From: Actinomycetota bacterium
Lineage (GTDB): Bacteria > Actinomycetota > UBA4738 > G016210805
Assembly: GCA_016210805.1 (NCBI GenBank)
Contig: JACQTL010000221.1
Coordinates: 1-10,423 of the forward strand
Direction: 5' to 3'
Length of the DNA: 10,423 bases
Every line of letters starts with the position of its first letter. Within the stretch, counting starts at the first letter, position 1. Positions 1-6,641 of the stretch are shown here, in pieces. The position numbers were made by a program, and so were the translations under genes. The notes below the pieces were generated by a model that had not been told where the DNA came from, ran no database searches, and saw only the letters and a list, made by a program, of their open reading frames with translations.

Positions 1-945
1 GGCCAGGATCCCCAGCCGCTCGATCTCGTCCAGGGGCTCGTCGATCTCGCCTATCCGCCCCCGGAGGGCCTCGTAGTACGTGGCCGGCACCCGGATGAAC
101 CGCTGGCCCCGCTCGCGGAGCGCGTCGACCGCGGCGATGACGTCGTCGGTGGCCATGGCGATGTGCTGCACGCCCGGCGACCGGTAGTAGTCCAGGTACT
201 CCTCGATCTGGGACTTCTTCTTGCCGGGGGCCGGCTCGTTGATGGGGAACTTGACCCGTCCCGTACCGTCCCACATCACCTTCGACATCAGCGCCGTGTA
301 CTCGGACGAGATCTGGTCGTCCCGGAAGTGCACGAGCTGGGTGAAGCCGAGGATGTTCGCGTAGTAGTCCACGAACTCGTTCATCTTGCCGAGCTCGACG
401 TTGGCCACCACGTGGTCGATGGCCATGATCCCCACGGGCGGCCCATCGTCCGGGATGGGGTCCTCGGCCCGGTACCCGGGGAGGAACGGCCCGGAGTAGT
501 TCTCCCGCTCGACGAACGAGTGGATCGTGTCCCCGTAGGCCTTGATCGCGGCGCGCTGCACCTTCCCGTGGTCGTCCTCGAGCACGGTCGGCTCCATCAC
601 GCCCTCCGCGCCGCGCCTCAGGGCCTCATCCCAGGCCGCGGCGGCGTCGGGCACCCGGAGGGCCACGTCGCGGACGCCATCGCCGTGCTCCAGCACGTGT
701 CGGGCGATCGGGCTGTCGGGCGCCATGGCCCCCGTGAACACGTACCGGACCTCGCCCTGCTCCAGGAGCCAGGAGGCCCGGTCGCGCTGCCTCGTCTCGG
801 GCCCGGCGTAGGCCGTGACCGAAAAGCCCATCACCTTCGTGTAGTAGTGGGCCGCCTGGCGGGCGTTGCCCACGTAGAACTCCACGTGGTCGATGCCCAT
901 GAGCGGCATGTGGTCGTCGTTCTGCATCCCCAACCTCCGCACCAT
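1..945 (-). CDS. hpd: 4-hydroxyphenylpyruvate dioxygenase (3' end beyond window)
   Basis: Converts 4-hydroxyphenylpyruvate to homogentisate in tyrosine breakdown; a cytosolic non-haem Fe(II) enzyme. The 315 visible codons show two glyoxalase-fold halves: the first opens with GIDHVEFYVGNARQAAHYY (about residues 17-35), the second with AIDHVVANV. Two of the three iron ligands are visible, H178 (IDHVV) and H261 (GVQHIA); their spacing of 83 matches H187/H270 of the Streptomyces enzyme as I recall it. The third ligand, a Glu near residue 340, and the last 55-65 residues lie left of the window. Two starts are possible: ATG at 945 behind GGGAGGA, or ATG at 927 behind GGAGG, each well spaced. I chose the longer. 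The identity is firm; the start is uncertain by six codons. A gap of 47 bases separates it from the methyltransferase upstream, so it may have its own promoter. Confidence 0.95.
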   Translation of the reverse strand, partial: MVRRLGMQNDDHMPLMGIDHVEFYVGNARQAAHYYTKVMGFSVTAYAGPETRQRDRASWLLEQGEVRYVFTGAMAPDSPIARHVLEHGDGVRDVALRVPDAAAAWDEALRRGAEGVMEPTVLEDDHGKVQRAAIKAYGDTIHSFVERENYSGPFLPGYRAEDPIPDDGPPVGIMAIDHVVANVELGKMNEFVDYYANILGFTQLVHFRDDQISSEYTALMSKVMWDGTGRVKFPINEPAPGKKKSQIEEYLDYYRSPGVQHIAMATDDVIAAVDALRERGQRFIRVPATYYEALRGRIGEIDEPLDEIERLGILA

Positions 946-957
946 CGCGTCCTCCCG

Positions 958-963
958 AGTGTA
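958..963 (-). promoter_or_regulatory. Possible -10 box for the dioxygenase gene
   Basis: TACACT on the minus strand fits the actinobacterial TANNNT -10 pattern and sits in the 47-base gap before the dioxygenase gene. Transcription would begin near 951, giving a leader of about 24 bases to the ATG at 927 but only about 6 to the ATG at 945. If the box is real, it favours the shorter start. No convincing -35 box is visible. Confidence 0.3.
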
Positions 964-992
964 TGCCCGGCCGGCGGCGAGCGGCGAGCGGA

Positions 993-1772
993 CTACGGGA
1001 GGGCCCGGAAGATCGTGCCGTGCCCCTGCCGGATGGCCAGCCGGAAGCTCTCGTCCACCCTCTCCCGCAGCCTCCCCGACCGGAGGTCCTCGGCCAGGCG
1101 GGCCAGTCCCTCCCGGCGGACGTCGTCGTCGATCCGGTGGAAGAACGACGTGTTCCGGAGGTACGCGGGACCGGCCAGGGAAAGGGCGTCGGTGTGCAGC
1201 GCGGAGAGCGAGCCGTCGGCCGTGTCCACGTACACGAAGGTCTCCCGCTCCACCTCGCGGAACCCCCCGGCCAGCAGGGCCTCCTCGATCTCCGCGGCGG
1301 TCATGTGCATGTCGGAGGGAGGCGCGGACCCCGGGAAGTACTCGAACAAGAAGAGGGGAGCCAGGTTCTCCCGGGTGAAGGCCATCAGGACGAACGGTCC
1401 GTCGCGCACCACTCGTCGGGCCTCGGCCAGGGCCCCGGGCTGGTCGGGCAGCTGGTGGAGCGCGCTGACCATGGCCACGGCGTCGAAGGCCGCCCCGGCG
1501 AACGGGAGCCGGGTGGCGTCTCCCCGCACGGCCCGGCCGGGCCCGATCTTCCCGGCGACCCGGCCGAGCATCGCTGCGGCCCGATCGACGACCGTCACCC
1601 GGAACCCCCGGGCCGCCAGGACCTGCGCGTAGTTGCCCGTCCCCCCGGCGACGTCGAGCAGGGAGCGGCCCTCCGCCGGGCCGAGGTGCTTCTCGAGGAG
1701 TCGGAAGACCGTGGGGCTGGCCGACCGGGTCAGGTCGTAGGTCCGGGCCTGCTGCTCGTAGTCGACCGGCAT
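993..1772 (-). CDS. Class I SAM-dependent methyltransferase
   Basis: A 259-residue Rossmann-fold methyltransferase of the UbiE/Methyltransf_11 type. Motif I is LLDVAGGTG (residues 38-46). The ribose-binding acidic residue is D63 in VVDRA, GDATRLPF follows with D84, and FDAVAMVSALHQL (95-107) is the motif IV region. The substrate is not evident. The ATG lies 7 bases after the arsC stop, with no Shine-Dalgarno-like sequence before it, so translation is probably coupled to arsC. Its place after an arsenate reductase suggests arsenic methylation, but the protein contains no cysteine at all, whereas characterised ArsM enzymes bind As(III) through conserved cysteines. I therefore call it only a methyltransferase, perhaps acting on a small molecule. 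The fold is firm, the role unknown. Confidence 0.85.
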   Translation of the reverse strand: MPVDYEQQARTYDLTRSASPTVFRLLEKHLGPAEGRSLLDVAGGTGNYAQVLAARGFRVTVVDRAAAMLGRVAGKIGPGRAVRGDATRLPFAGAAFDAVAMVSALHQLPDQPGALAEARRVVRDGPFVLMAFTRENLAPLFLFEYFPGSAPPSDMHMTAAEIEEALLAGGFREVERETFVYVDTADGSLSALHTDALSLAGPAYLRNTSFFHRIDDDVRREGLARLAEDLRSGRLRERVDESFRLAIRQGHGTIFRALP

Positions 1773-1779
1773 GGGTGGG

Positions 1780-2196
1780 TCAGCAGGCCGCGGTCCACAG
1801 CTCGGCCAGCAGGGCCCGGACCCGCCGGTCGATCTCCTCGCGGATCGGCCGGACCTCCTCGAGCGGCTTCCCGCCGGGGTCCGGCAGCTCCCAGTCCAGG
1901 TAGCGCTTCCCCGGATAGACGGGGCACGCGTCGCCGCACCCCATCGTGATCACCACGTCGGCCTCCTGGACGGCCTCGTCGGTGAGGACCTTCGGGCGGG
2001 CCTCCGACAGGTCGATCCCCACCTCCGCCATGGCCTCCACCACACCTGGATGGACCTCTTCGGCCGGCGTGCTCCCCGCCGAGCGCACCCGCACGTGGCC
2101 CTCGGCGTACCGCTCCATCAGCGCGGCGGCCATCTGGCTCCGGCCGGCGTTGTGGACGCACACGAAGAGCACGAGGGGTGCGTCGTCTTCCATCAC
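1780..2196 (-). CDS. arsC: Arsenate reductase, low-molecular-weight phosphatase fold
   Basis: Reduces arsenate to arsenite in the cytosol. The 138-residue protein has the phosphatase-type P-loop CVHNAGRS with nucleophile C13 and R19, followed by QMAAALM as in thioredoxin- or mycothiol-coupled ArsC proteins. A second signature, MGCGDACPVYPGKRYLDWELPDP split over residues 85-107, carries C87 and C91, candidates for the relay cysteines, and D106 as the probable general acid. An extra Cys ends the protein (C138). Which reductant is used cannot be told from sequence. The frame opens GTG-ATG (2196, 2193) without a clear ribosome-binding site, 33 bases after the pit stop, so it is probably read from the transporter transcript. 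The pairing makes sense: Pit transporters also admit arsenate. Confidence 0.92.
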   Translation of the reverse strand: MMEDDAPLVLFVCVHNAGRSQMAAALMERYAEGHVRVRSAGSTPAEEVHPGVVEAMAEVGIDLSEARPKVLTDEAVQEADVVITMGCGDACPVYPGKRYLDWELPDPGGKPLEEVRPIREEIDRRVRALLAELWTAAC

Positions 2197-2229
2197 CGAC
2201 AGGGTAGCGCCGTCCGGTGAACAGAGGGC

Positions 2230-3225
2230 CTAAGACCCGATCCCCTTGAAGGCCTGCTCGAGCAGATAGCCCAGGAGCATGCACGAGGGCCAGGTCAGGA
2301 TCCACGCCGTCACCACCTGGCCGGCCACCCCCCACCGGACCGCGGAGAAGCGCTTCGTGGCCCCCACGCCCATGATCGAGCTCCCGATGGCGTGCGTGGT
2401 CGAGACGGGGATCCCCAGCTGCGCCGCCCCGGTGATCACCGCGGCGGCACCGGTCTCCGCGGCGAACCCCTGGACAGGCTCGAGGTGGGTGATCCTCACC
2501 CCCAGGGTCCGCACGACCCGCCATCCTCCGATCATGGTCCCCAGGCCCATCACGACCGCGGCGGAGACGATCACCCAGATCGGGATGTCGAACTCCGTGG
2601 GGACCTGCCCGGGAGGGTGGTCGCGCAGCAGCAGCACCAGCGTGATGATCCCCATGGTCTTCTGCGCGTCGTTGGTGCCGTGGCTGAACGCCATGAACGC
2701 GGCGGACAGGACCTGGCCTCGCCCGAAGATCCGCCGCACCAGCCGCCGGCCGACCCTGGCGAAGATTCGGTAGATCAGGACCATCAGGAGCAGGCCCATC
2801 AGGAACCCGCCGACCGGGGAGGTGACCAGCCCGATCAGCGACTTCTGCGTCCCGCTCCACTCCAGGCCCTCCAGCCCCCCCGCCGCGAACCCCGCCCCGA
2901 GGAGTCCCGCCACGAGCGCGTGGGACTCGCTGGAGGGCAGGCCGAAGTACTGCGCCCCCATGGCCCACAGCGTGGCCGCGAGCACCGCCGCGGCGATCGT
3001 GTTCAGGTCCACGAGGTTGGGGTCGACGATGCCCCCGGCGATGGTCTTGGCCACGGCGGTCCCGGAGAGCGCCCCGACCAGGTTGAGCACCCCGGCCAGG
3101 CCCACGGCCTGGAGGGGCCGGAGGACCCGGGTCGAAACCACGGTGGCGATCGAGTTGGGCGCATCGGTCCACCCGTTCGCGAACTCGAACAGGTAGGCCA
3201 GGAGGACGACTACCCAGACGGGCAC
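2230..3225 (-). CDS. pit: Low-affinity inorganic phosphate transporter, PiT family
   Basis: Polytopic inner-membrane protein of 331 residues, a typical length for bacterial PiT (PHO4) carriers, which import metal-phosphate complexes with protons. The duplicated family signature is clear: GWTDAPNSIATVVSTRVL at residues 18-35 and SHGTNDAQKTMG at 181-192. Each half also has a PxSxxHxx motif, LPSSESHAL at 96-104 and IPVSTTHAI near residue 270. About nine to ten hydrophobic segments are apparent, with a basic cytoplasmic loop (RVGRRLVRR) near 157-165. The GTG start lies one base after the stop of the DUF47 gene (TGA-C-GTG), so the two are translationally coupled. No frame damage is seen. Downstream arsC completes a phosphate/arsenate group. 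Confidence 0.96.
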   Translation of the reverse strand: MPVWVVVLLAYLFEFANGWTDAPNSIATVVSTRVLRPLQAVGLAGVLNLVGALSGTAVAKTIAGGIVDPNLVDLNTIAAAVLAATLWAMGAQYFGLPSSESHALVAGLLGAGFAAGGLEGLEWSGTQKSLIGLVTSPVGGFLMGLLLMVLIYRIFARVGRRLVRRIFGRGQVLSAAFMAFSHGTNDAQKTMGIITLVLLLRDHPPGQVPTEFDIPIWVIVSAAVVMGLGTMIGGWRVVRTLGVRITHLEPVQGFAAETGAAAVITGAAQLGIPVSTTHAIGSSIMGVGATKRFSAVRWGVAGQVVTAWILTWPSCMLLGYLLEQAFKGIGS

Positions 3226-3226
3226 G

Positions 3227-3853
3227 TCAGCCCTGCTTCAGGGCCAGGCCCTCCAGGGCGTTCGCGACGTCCTCGAGCTGGTCGGTGGCCGCCTCGAGCT
3301 CGTCGATGATGCCCTTCCACTTGAGGACGTCCATAGCCTTGTAGTCGCCCCCGAACAGGTCCGCCACGGCCTGCCGGTAGATCCGGTCTCCCTCGTTCTC
3401 CAGGCGGTTGATCTCCACCCAGTACTGACGGAGCTGGTCGTACTTGGGGAGCATCTGGAGGGCCTCGCGGGTCGTCTTGGCGGCCCGGAGGATCACGTCG
3501 GCCTGCGCCTTCATCTCGGGCAGGGGGCTCTCGATCTTGTGCAGCACGAACAGGTCGGCCGCCGCGTCGATGTGGTCGAGGACGTCGTCGAGCAGCGAGG
3601 CCAGGTTGTGGATGTCCTCGTGGTCGATGGGGGTCACGAAGGTGGTGTTGAGCCGGCGCATGATCTCGTGGGTGATCTCGTCGCCCTCGTGCTCGAGGTC
3701 GTGCAGGCGGGTGGCCTTCTTCTGGACGTCCTCGAACGACGAGATCATGTCGAAGAGCTGCTGGGCGGCCTGCTCGATGTGCTCGGCCTGGCGGACGAAC
3801 AGCTCGAAGAACCCCTCGTCCCTGGGGATCAGGCGCAGTCTCAGTCGAGGCAC
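3227..3853 (-). CDS. DUF47 family PhoU-like protein, Pit accessory
   Basis: A 208-residue, highly charged, all-helical cytosolic protein of the DUF47 (PhoU-like) family, which is commonly encoded directly before pit genes and thought to modulate the transporter. It has the expected two-fold repeat with acidic metal-binding-type motifs: LEHEGDEI around residues 53-60 and LENEGDRIY around 151-159. A further acidic stretch, LLDDVLDHIDAAAD, lies at 87-100. The start is GTG at 3853; a weak GGAAGGGA ribosome-binding site is 9 bases upstream and lies inside a short perfect inverted repeat. Its stop is one base from the pit start. A promoter-like pair lies just upstream, so this gene probably leads the transporter operon. 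The family assignment is firm; how it acts on Pit is inferred. Confidence 0.93.
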   Translation of the reverse strand: MPRLRLRLIPRDEGFFELFVRQAEHIEQAAQQLFDMISSFEDVQKKATRLHDLEHEGDEITHEIMRRLNTTFVTPIDHEDIHNLASLLDDVLDHIDAAADLFVLHKIESPLPEMKAQADVILRAAKTTREALQMLPKYDQLRQYWVEINRLENEGDRIYRQAVADLFGGDYKAMDVLKWKGIIDELEAATDQLEDVANALEGLALKQG

Positions 3854-3856
3854 GGT

Positions 3857-3869
3857 GAAGGGTCCCTTC
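3857..3869 (-). repeat. Inverted repeat over the DUF47 ribosome-binding site
   Basis: The bases GAAGGGTCCCTTC form an odd-length palindrome 3 bases upstream of the GTG start. In the mRNA, GAAGG could pair with CCUUC around a three-base loop and hide the only purine-rich ribosome-binding sequence. It could equally be a small protein-binding site. The stem is only five pairs, so the call is tentative. Confidence 0.35.
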
Positions 3870-3888
3870 CCGACGGTGGTCCGCGGCG

Positions 3889-3918
3889 TTGATACACCAC
3901 CACGGTCGGCCGCGACAA
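3889..3918 (-). promoter_or_regulatory. Probable promoter of the DUF47-pit-arsC operon
   Basis: On the minus strand TTGTCG (3918-3913) is followed after 18 bases by TATCAA (3894-3889), directly preceded by TG as in extended -10 promoters. Each hexamer matches four of six consensus bases. The predicted transcript would begin near 3882, leaving a leader of about 30 bases. It lies in the 129-base gap between the regulator and DUF47 genes, the only gap large enough for a promoter in this part. No 11-bp GTTCAC repeat is present here, so direct Pho-box control of this promoter is not evident. Confidence 0.5.
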
Positions 3919-3958
3919 CCCCGCTCCTCGCCGATCCACTCGACTTCTTCCCGCCGGA

Positions 3959-3984
3959 GAGCCGCCCGACACGGGCGACGGCTC
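3959..3984 (-). terminator. GC-rich hairpin at the end of the response regulator gene
   Basis: On the minus strand GAGCCG-TCG-CCCG, loop TGT, CGGG-CGGCTC forms a stem of ten pairs with a three-base bulge. It starts one base inside the regulator's stop codon. The position suits a terminator or transcript-end stabiliser, but no T-run follows, so it would be a weak intrinsic terminator at best. Confidence 0.35.
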
Positions 3985-4708
3985 ACCCCACGAACTTATA
4001 GCCGAGGCCCCGGACCGTCACCAGGTGCACGGGCCGGTGGGGGTCCTCCTCGATCTTCCGGCGGAGCCGCTTCACGTGGACGTCGAGCGTCTTCGTGTCG
4101 CCGAAGTAGTCCACCCCCCACACCTCCGAGATCAGGAAGTCCCTGGTCAGCAGGCGGCCCCTGCGGGCCAGCAGCGTCTCGAGGAGCTCGAACTCCTTGT
4201 GGGGGAAAGCCACCACCTCGCCGCGGACGCGCACCTCGTGGCTGGCCGTGTCCATCTCCACCGGACCGCCCCGCAGGACCTCCGCGGGCTCGGCGGCCAC
4301 GGCCAGCCCGGCCCGGCGGAGCAGCGCCCGGACCCGCGAGACGAGCTCCCGGACCGAGAACGGCTTGGTCACGTAGTCGTCGGCCCCGATCTCCAGCCCG
4401 GCCACCTTGTCGGCCTCGGAGTCCTTGGCCGTGAGCATGATGATCGGGACGGGGGACTCCGCCCGGATCAGCCGGCAGACGTCCAGCCCGGACAGGGCCG
4501 GGAGCATCAGGTCGAGGATCACCAGGGACGGATGCTCGGCCCGGAACCGCTCGATGCCCGTGTCGCCGTCCCCGGCCGCCACCACGGCGAACCCCTCCCG
4601 CTCGAGGGCGTAGCGGACGGTGTCGGCGATGGCGGGCTCGTCCTCGACCACGAGGACCTTGATCGCGCTACGGCTGCTCGTCGGGGTGGGACGCGTCGGT
4701 GAACTCAC
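3983..4708 (-). CDS. regX3: OmpR/PhoB-family response regulator, RegX3-like
   Basis: DNA-binding regulator of 241 residues. The receiver domain (about 16-130) has the acidic pair E22/D23 in VVEDE, phosphoacceptor D66 in LDLMLP, T93 in MLTAKD and K115 in VTKPF. The C-terminal winged-helix domain (about 145-241) carries DTKTLDVHVKRLRRKI and ends VTVRGLGYKFVG. Several stretches, such as GPVxMD, DYxGDTKTLDVHVKRLR and PVHLVTVRGLGYK, closely match mycobacterial RegX3 as I remember it, the phosphate-starvation regulator paired with SenX3. The GTG start at 4708 has GGGGAG four bases upstream. The start lies inside the phoU fragment (41-base overlap in another frame), so the two are probably co-expressed. 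Unusually, the probable partner kinase is encoded divergently rather than in the same operon. Confidence 0.94.
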   Translation of the reverse strand: MSSPTRPTPTSSRSAIKVLVVEDEPAIADTVRYALEREGFAVVAAGDGDTGIERFRAEHPSLVILDLMLPALSGLDVCRLIRAESPVPIIMLTAKDSEADKVAGLEIGADDYVTKPFSVRELVSRVRALLRRAGLAVAAEPAEVLRGGPVEMDTASHEVRVRGEVVAFPHKEFELLETLLARRGRLLTRDFLISEVWGVDYFGDTKTLDVHVKRLRRKIEEDPHRPVHLVTVRGLGYKFVG

Positions 4709-4808
4709 GGAACTCCCCGGTGAGCAGGAAGCCGACCTGCTCGGCGATGTCCACGGCGTGGTCGCCCACCCGCTCCAGCTGGCGAGCCACCACGTTCATC
4801 CGGGCCAT
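4668..4808 (-). pseudogene. phoU: C-terminal PhoU fragment (46 codons)
   Basis: From ATG at 4808 the frame reads MARMNVVARQLERVGDHAVD, then IAEQVGFLLTGEFREF, and stops with TAG at 4670-4668. This matches the last helix pair of PhoU, where the pattern ARxxERxGDxxxxIxE followed by an aromatic helix and GxxF is diagnostic. PhoU normally has about 215 residues in two repeats; only about the last 40 are present. Upstream, the same frame continues open but reads unlike any PhoU, overlapping the Pho box and the divergent kinase gene, so the break is real in this sequence. No Shine-Dalgarno-like sequence precedes the ATG. It is either a decayed phoU remnant kept because it overlaps the regulator start, or a translated mini-protein. 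The homology is well supported; expression is unknown. Confidence 0.75.
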
Positions 4809-4830
4809 CGGGCCGGCCGGTGGCTGCCGC

Positions 4831-4852
4831 GTGAACGAGCGGTGAACGCGAC
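4831..4852. promoter_or_regulatory. Candidate Pho box: two 11-bp GTGAAC repeats
   Basis: GTGAACGAGCG (4831-4841) is followed at once by GTGAACGCGAC (4842-4852), so GTGAAC recurs with a period of exactly 11. On the other strand the units read GTTCACGC and GTTCACCG, like the GTTCACC direct repeats bound by Streptomyces PhoP. The site lies between the divergent kinase gene and the phoU fragment/regulator genes, which suggests autoregulation in one or both directions. It ends 34 bases before the kinase -10 box. Only two units are clear; flanking 11-mers do not match. Confidence 0.65.
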
Positions 4853-4886
4853 GGGTCGGTTCGGGCGGGCTCCGCCGGGCCGGACC

Positions 4887-4892
4887 TAGACT
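4887..4892 (+). promoter_or_regulatory. -10 box of the sensor kinase promoter
   Basis: TAGACT matches TANNNT and sits 25 bases before the kinase ATG at 4918, predicting a transcript start near 4899 and a leader of about 19 bases that contains the GGGGGGA ribosome-binding site. No good -35 hexamer is seen at the usual distance, as expected for a promoter needing an activator bound upstream. Confidence 0.5.
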
Positions 4893-4917
4893 GAGCCGAT
4901 GGCCACCGGGGGGAGTG

Positions 4918-6641
4918 ATGCGGACGGGCCGGACGCTGGTCGGCCGCCTGGTCGTCTGGCAGGCGTCGGTGGTCGTCGCGGTGCTCCTCGGGGCGGGCTT
5001 GGTCGTGGACCGGGTCCTGGCCCGGAACCTGGTGGACGAGCTCGCCGAGTCCCTGCCCAGGGAGGCCCGGCTCGTCAGAGAGTCGTTGGCCGGCGCCGCC
5101 GACCTCCAGGAGGACGCGCGGCGGCTGGGCCAGGCCGCCGGGATCCGCATCACGTTGATCCGGCCCGATGGCGTCGTCCTGGCCGACTCCGACCACGATC
5201 CGGCCACGATGGAGAACCACGCCGACCGCCCCGAGGTGGTCTCGGCCCTCCGTGGGGAGCTGGGGGTGGACGTGCGGAAGAGCGACACCCTGGGCATCGA
5301 GTTCCTGTACGTGGCCCTGCCTCACCGGGGGGGCGACTTCGTCTGGCGGGTGGCCCTCCCCCTGACCAGGGTCCGGGCGGCCCAGGGGACGATCCGGGTT
5401 CCCCTGGCCGCCGGGCTCCTCGCCGCGGCCGCGGCCGCCCTGCTCGGGGTGCTGCTGGCCACCGGGGCGTGGCCCGGCCCCTCACCCGCATGCGGGCGTC
5501 CATCGACCGCCTGGCTCGGGGAGACCTGTCGGCCAGGGTCGAGGGGGGCGGAGCCGAGGAGCTCGTCGCCCTGGCCGACACGCTGAACCGCATGGCCGAC
5601 CGGCTGTCCGAGCAGATCCGCTCGGCCCGGGAGGAGCGGGAGACCCGGGACCTGATCCTGTCGTCCATGACCGAGGGGGTCCTCCTGGCCGGGGGCGACG
5701 GGTCGGTCACGTTCGCCAACCCTCCCATGGAGCGGCACCTGGGCGGGCATCCCGGGCACGAGGCCGACATCTACCCGCTGGAGATCCGGGACGCCGTGGC
5801 CACCGCCCGGGAGGAGCTCCGCCCGGCGCCGGTGGAGGCTCACCTGGACCGGCCCGACCGGTGGCTGCGGGGCTCGGCCGTGCCCGTGGGGACGGACGGC
5901 TCCGTCCTCCTCGTGCTCCGCGACGTGACCGAGGCTCACCGGGTGGACGAGATCCGCCGTGACTTCGTGGCCAACGCCTCGCACGAGCTGAAGACCCCGG
6001 CCGCCGCGATCCAGGCCGCGGCGGAGACGATCCGGACCGCCGTGTCCGAGGACCCCGCGGTGGCCCGCCGGTTCGCCGGGCAGCTCGAGAGCGAGGCCGT
6101 GCGCCTGTCCCGGATCGTGGCCGACCTGCTCGACCTGTCCCGCCTGGAGACGGGCTCCGAGCTGGGAGATGCGATCGACCTCCCCCGCCTGGTGAGGGAG
6201 GAGACCGCGCGGTTCGAGGGGAGGGCCGCGGAGCTGGGGCTCCGGCTCCTCGTCACCACCGACCGGCCGGTCGACGTGCGTGGGTCGGCCCGGGACCTCG
6301 GCCTCCTGGTCCGGAACCTGATCGACAACGCCGTGCGCTACACGCGCCCGGGGGGCGAGATCGAGGTCTCGGTCGGCCGCGAGGATGCGCGGGCCGTGAT
6401 ACGGGTCCGCGACACCGGGATCGGCATACCCACGCGGGACCTCCACCGGGTCTTCGAGCGCTTCTACAGGGTGGACCGGGCCCGGTCCCGGGAGACGGGC
6501 GGCACCGGGCTGGGGCTCTCCATCGTGAAGCACGTGGCCGAGAACCACGGCGGGTCGGTGGACGTCAGGAGCCAGCTCGGCGTGGGGAGCACCTTCGAGG
6601 TCCGGCTCCCTACCGCTCCACGTTCGCCAGGGTCGACTTGA
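4918..6641 (+). CDS. phoR: PhoR/SenX3-type sensor histidine kinase with one frameshift
   Basis: Membrane sensor kinase, probable partner of the divergent RegX3-like regulator. The frame from ATG 4918 (GTG 4915 is possible; GGGGGGA precedes) encodes a membrane segment at about residues 13-32, an extracytoplasmic domain of roughly 130 residues, and a second membrane segment at about 161-182. The frame then fails: after GGGG at 5464-5467 the continuation lies in the -1 frame. There follow HAMP (VARPLTRMRASIDRLARGDL), a PAS-like region, HisKA with FVANASHELKTP (His codon 5982-5984), and an ATPase domain with NLIDNAVRYT, DTGIGIP, FERFYRVD and GGTGLGLSIVK. All domains are intact, so one missing G restores a protein of about 575 residues. 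If the break is genuine, GTG 5469 or ATG 5490 could start a soluble kinase fragment. The 3' end overlaps the next gene, convergently, by 32 bases. Confidence 0.88.

Noticed and set aside
163..1632. Long plus-strand open frame over the dioxygenase and methyltransferase genes
   Set aside because: It is a high-GC antisense shadow. The minus-strand products have full family motifs, and the plus-strand translation is His/Val/Arg-rich with none.
993..1772. ArsM arsenite methyltransferase
   Set aside because: No cysteine occurs in the protein, so the conserved As(III)-binding cysteines of ArsM are absent.
1730..3172. 480-codon minus-strand frame overlapping pit and arsC
   Set aside because: Gly/Arg/Asp-rich low-complexity translation in an alternative frame of pit and arsC; both of those have clear signatures.
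4699..4727. GGTGAAC ... GGTGAGC pair near the regulator start as a second Pho box
   Set aside because: The spacing is about 21-22 rather than 11 with no middle unit, and the bases are explained by coding for the phoU tail and the regulator.
4813..5297. Upstream continuation of the phoU frame on the minus strand
   Set aside because: It lies antisense to the kinase sensor region, has a Ser/Arg/Pro-rich shadow composition and no PhoU motifs, so the PhoU homology truly stops near 4808.
4899..5465. ATG 4899 start giving one continuous 580-residue kinase frame without a frameshift
   Set aside because: The first ~190 residues in that frame are Gly/Arg/Pro-rich nonsense. The other frame gives two proper membrane segments and a plausible sensor domain, so the break near 5464 is the better reading.
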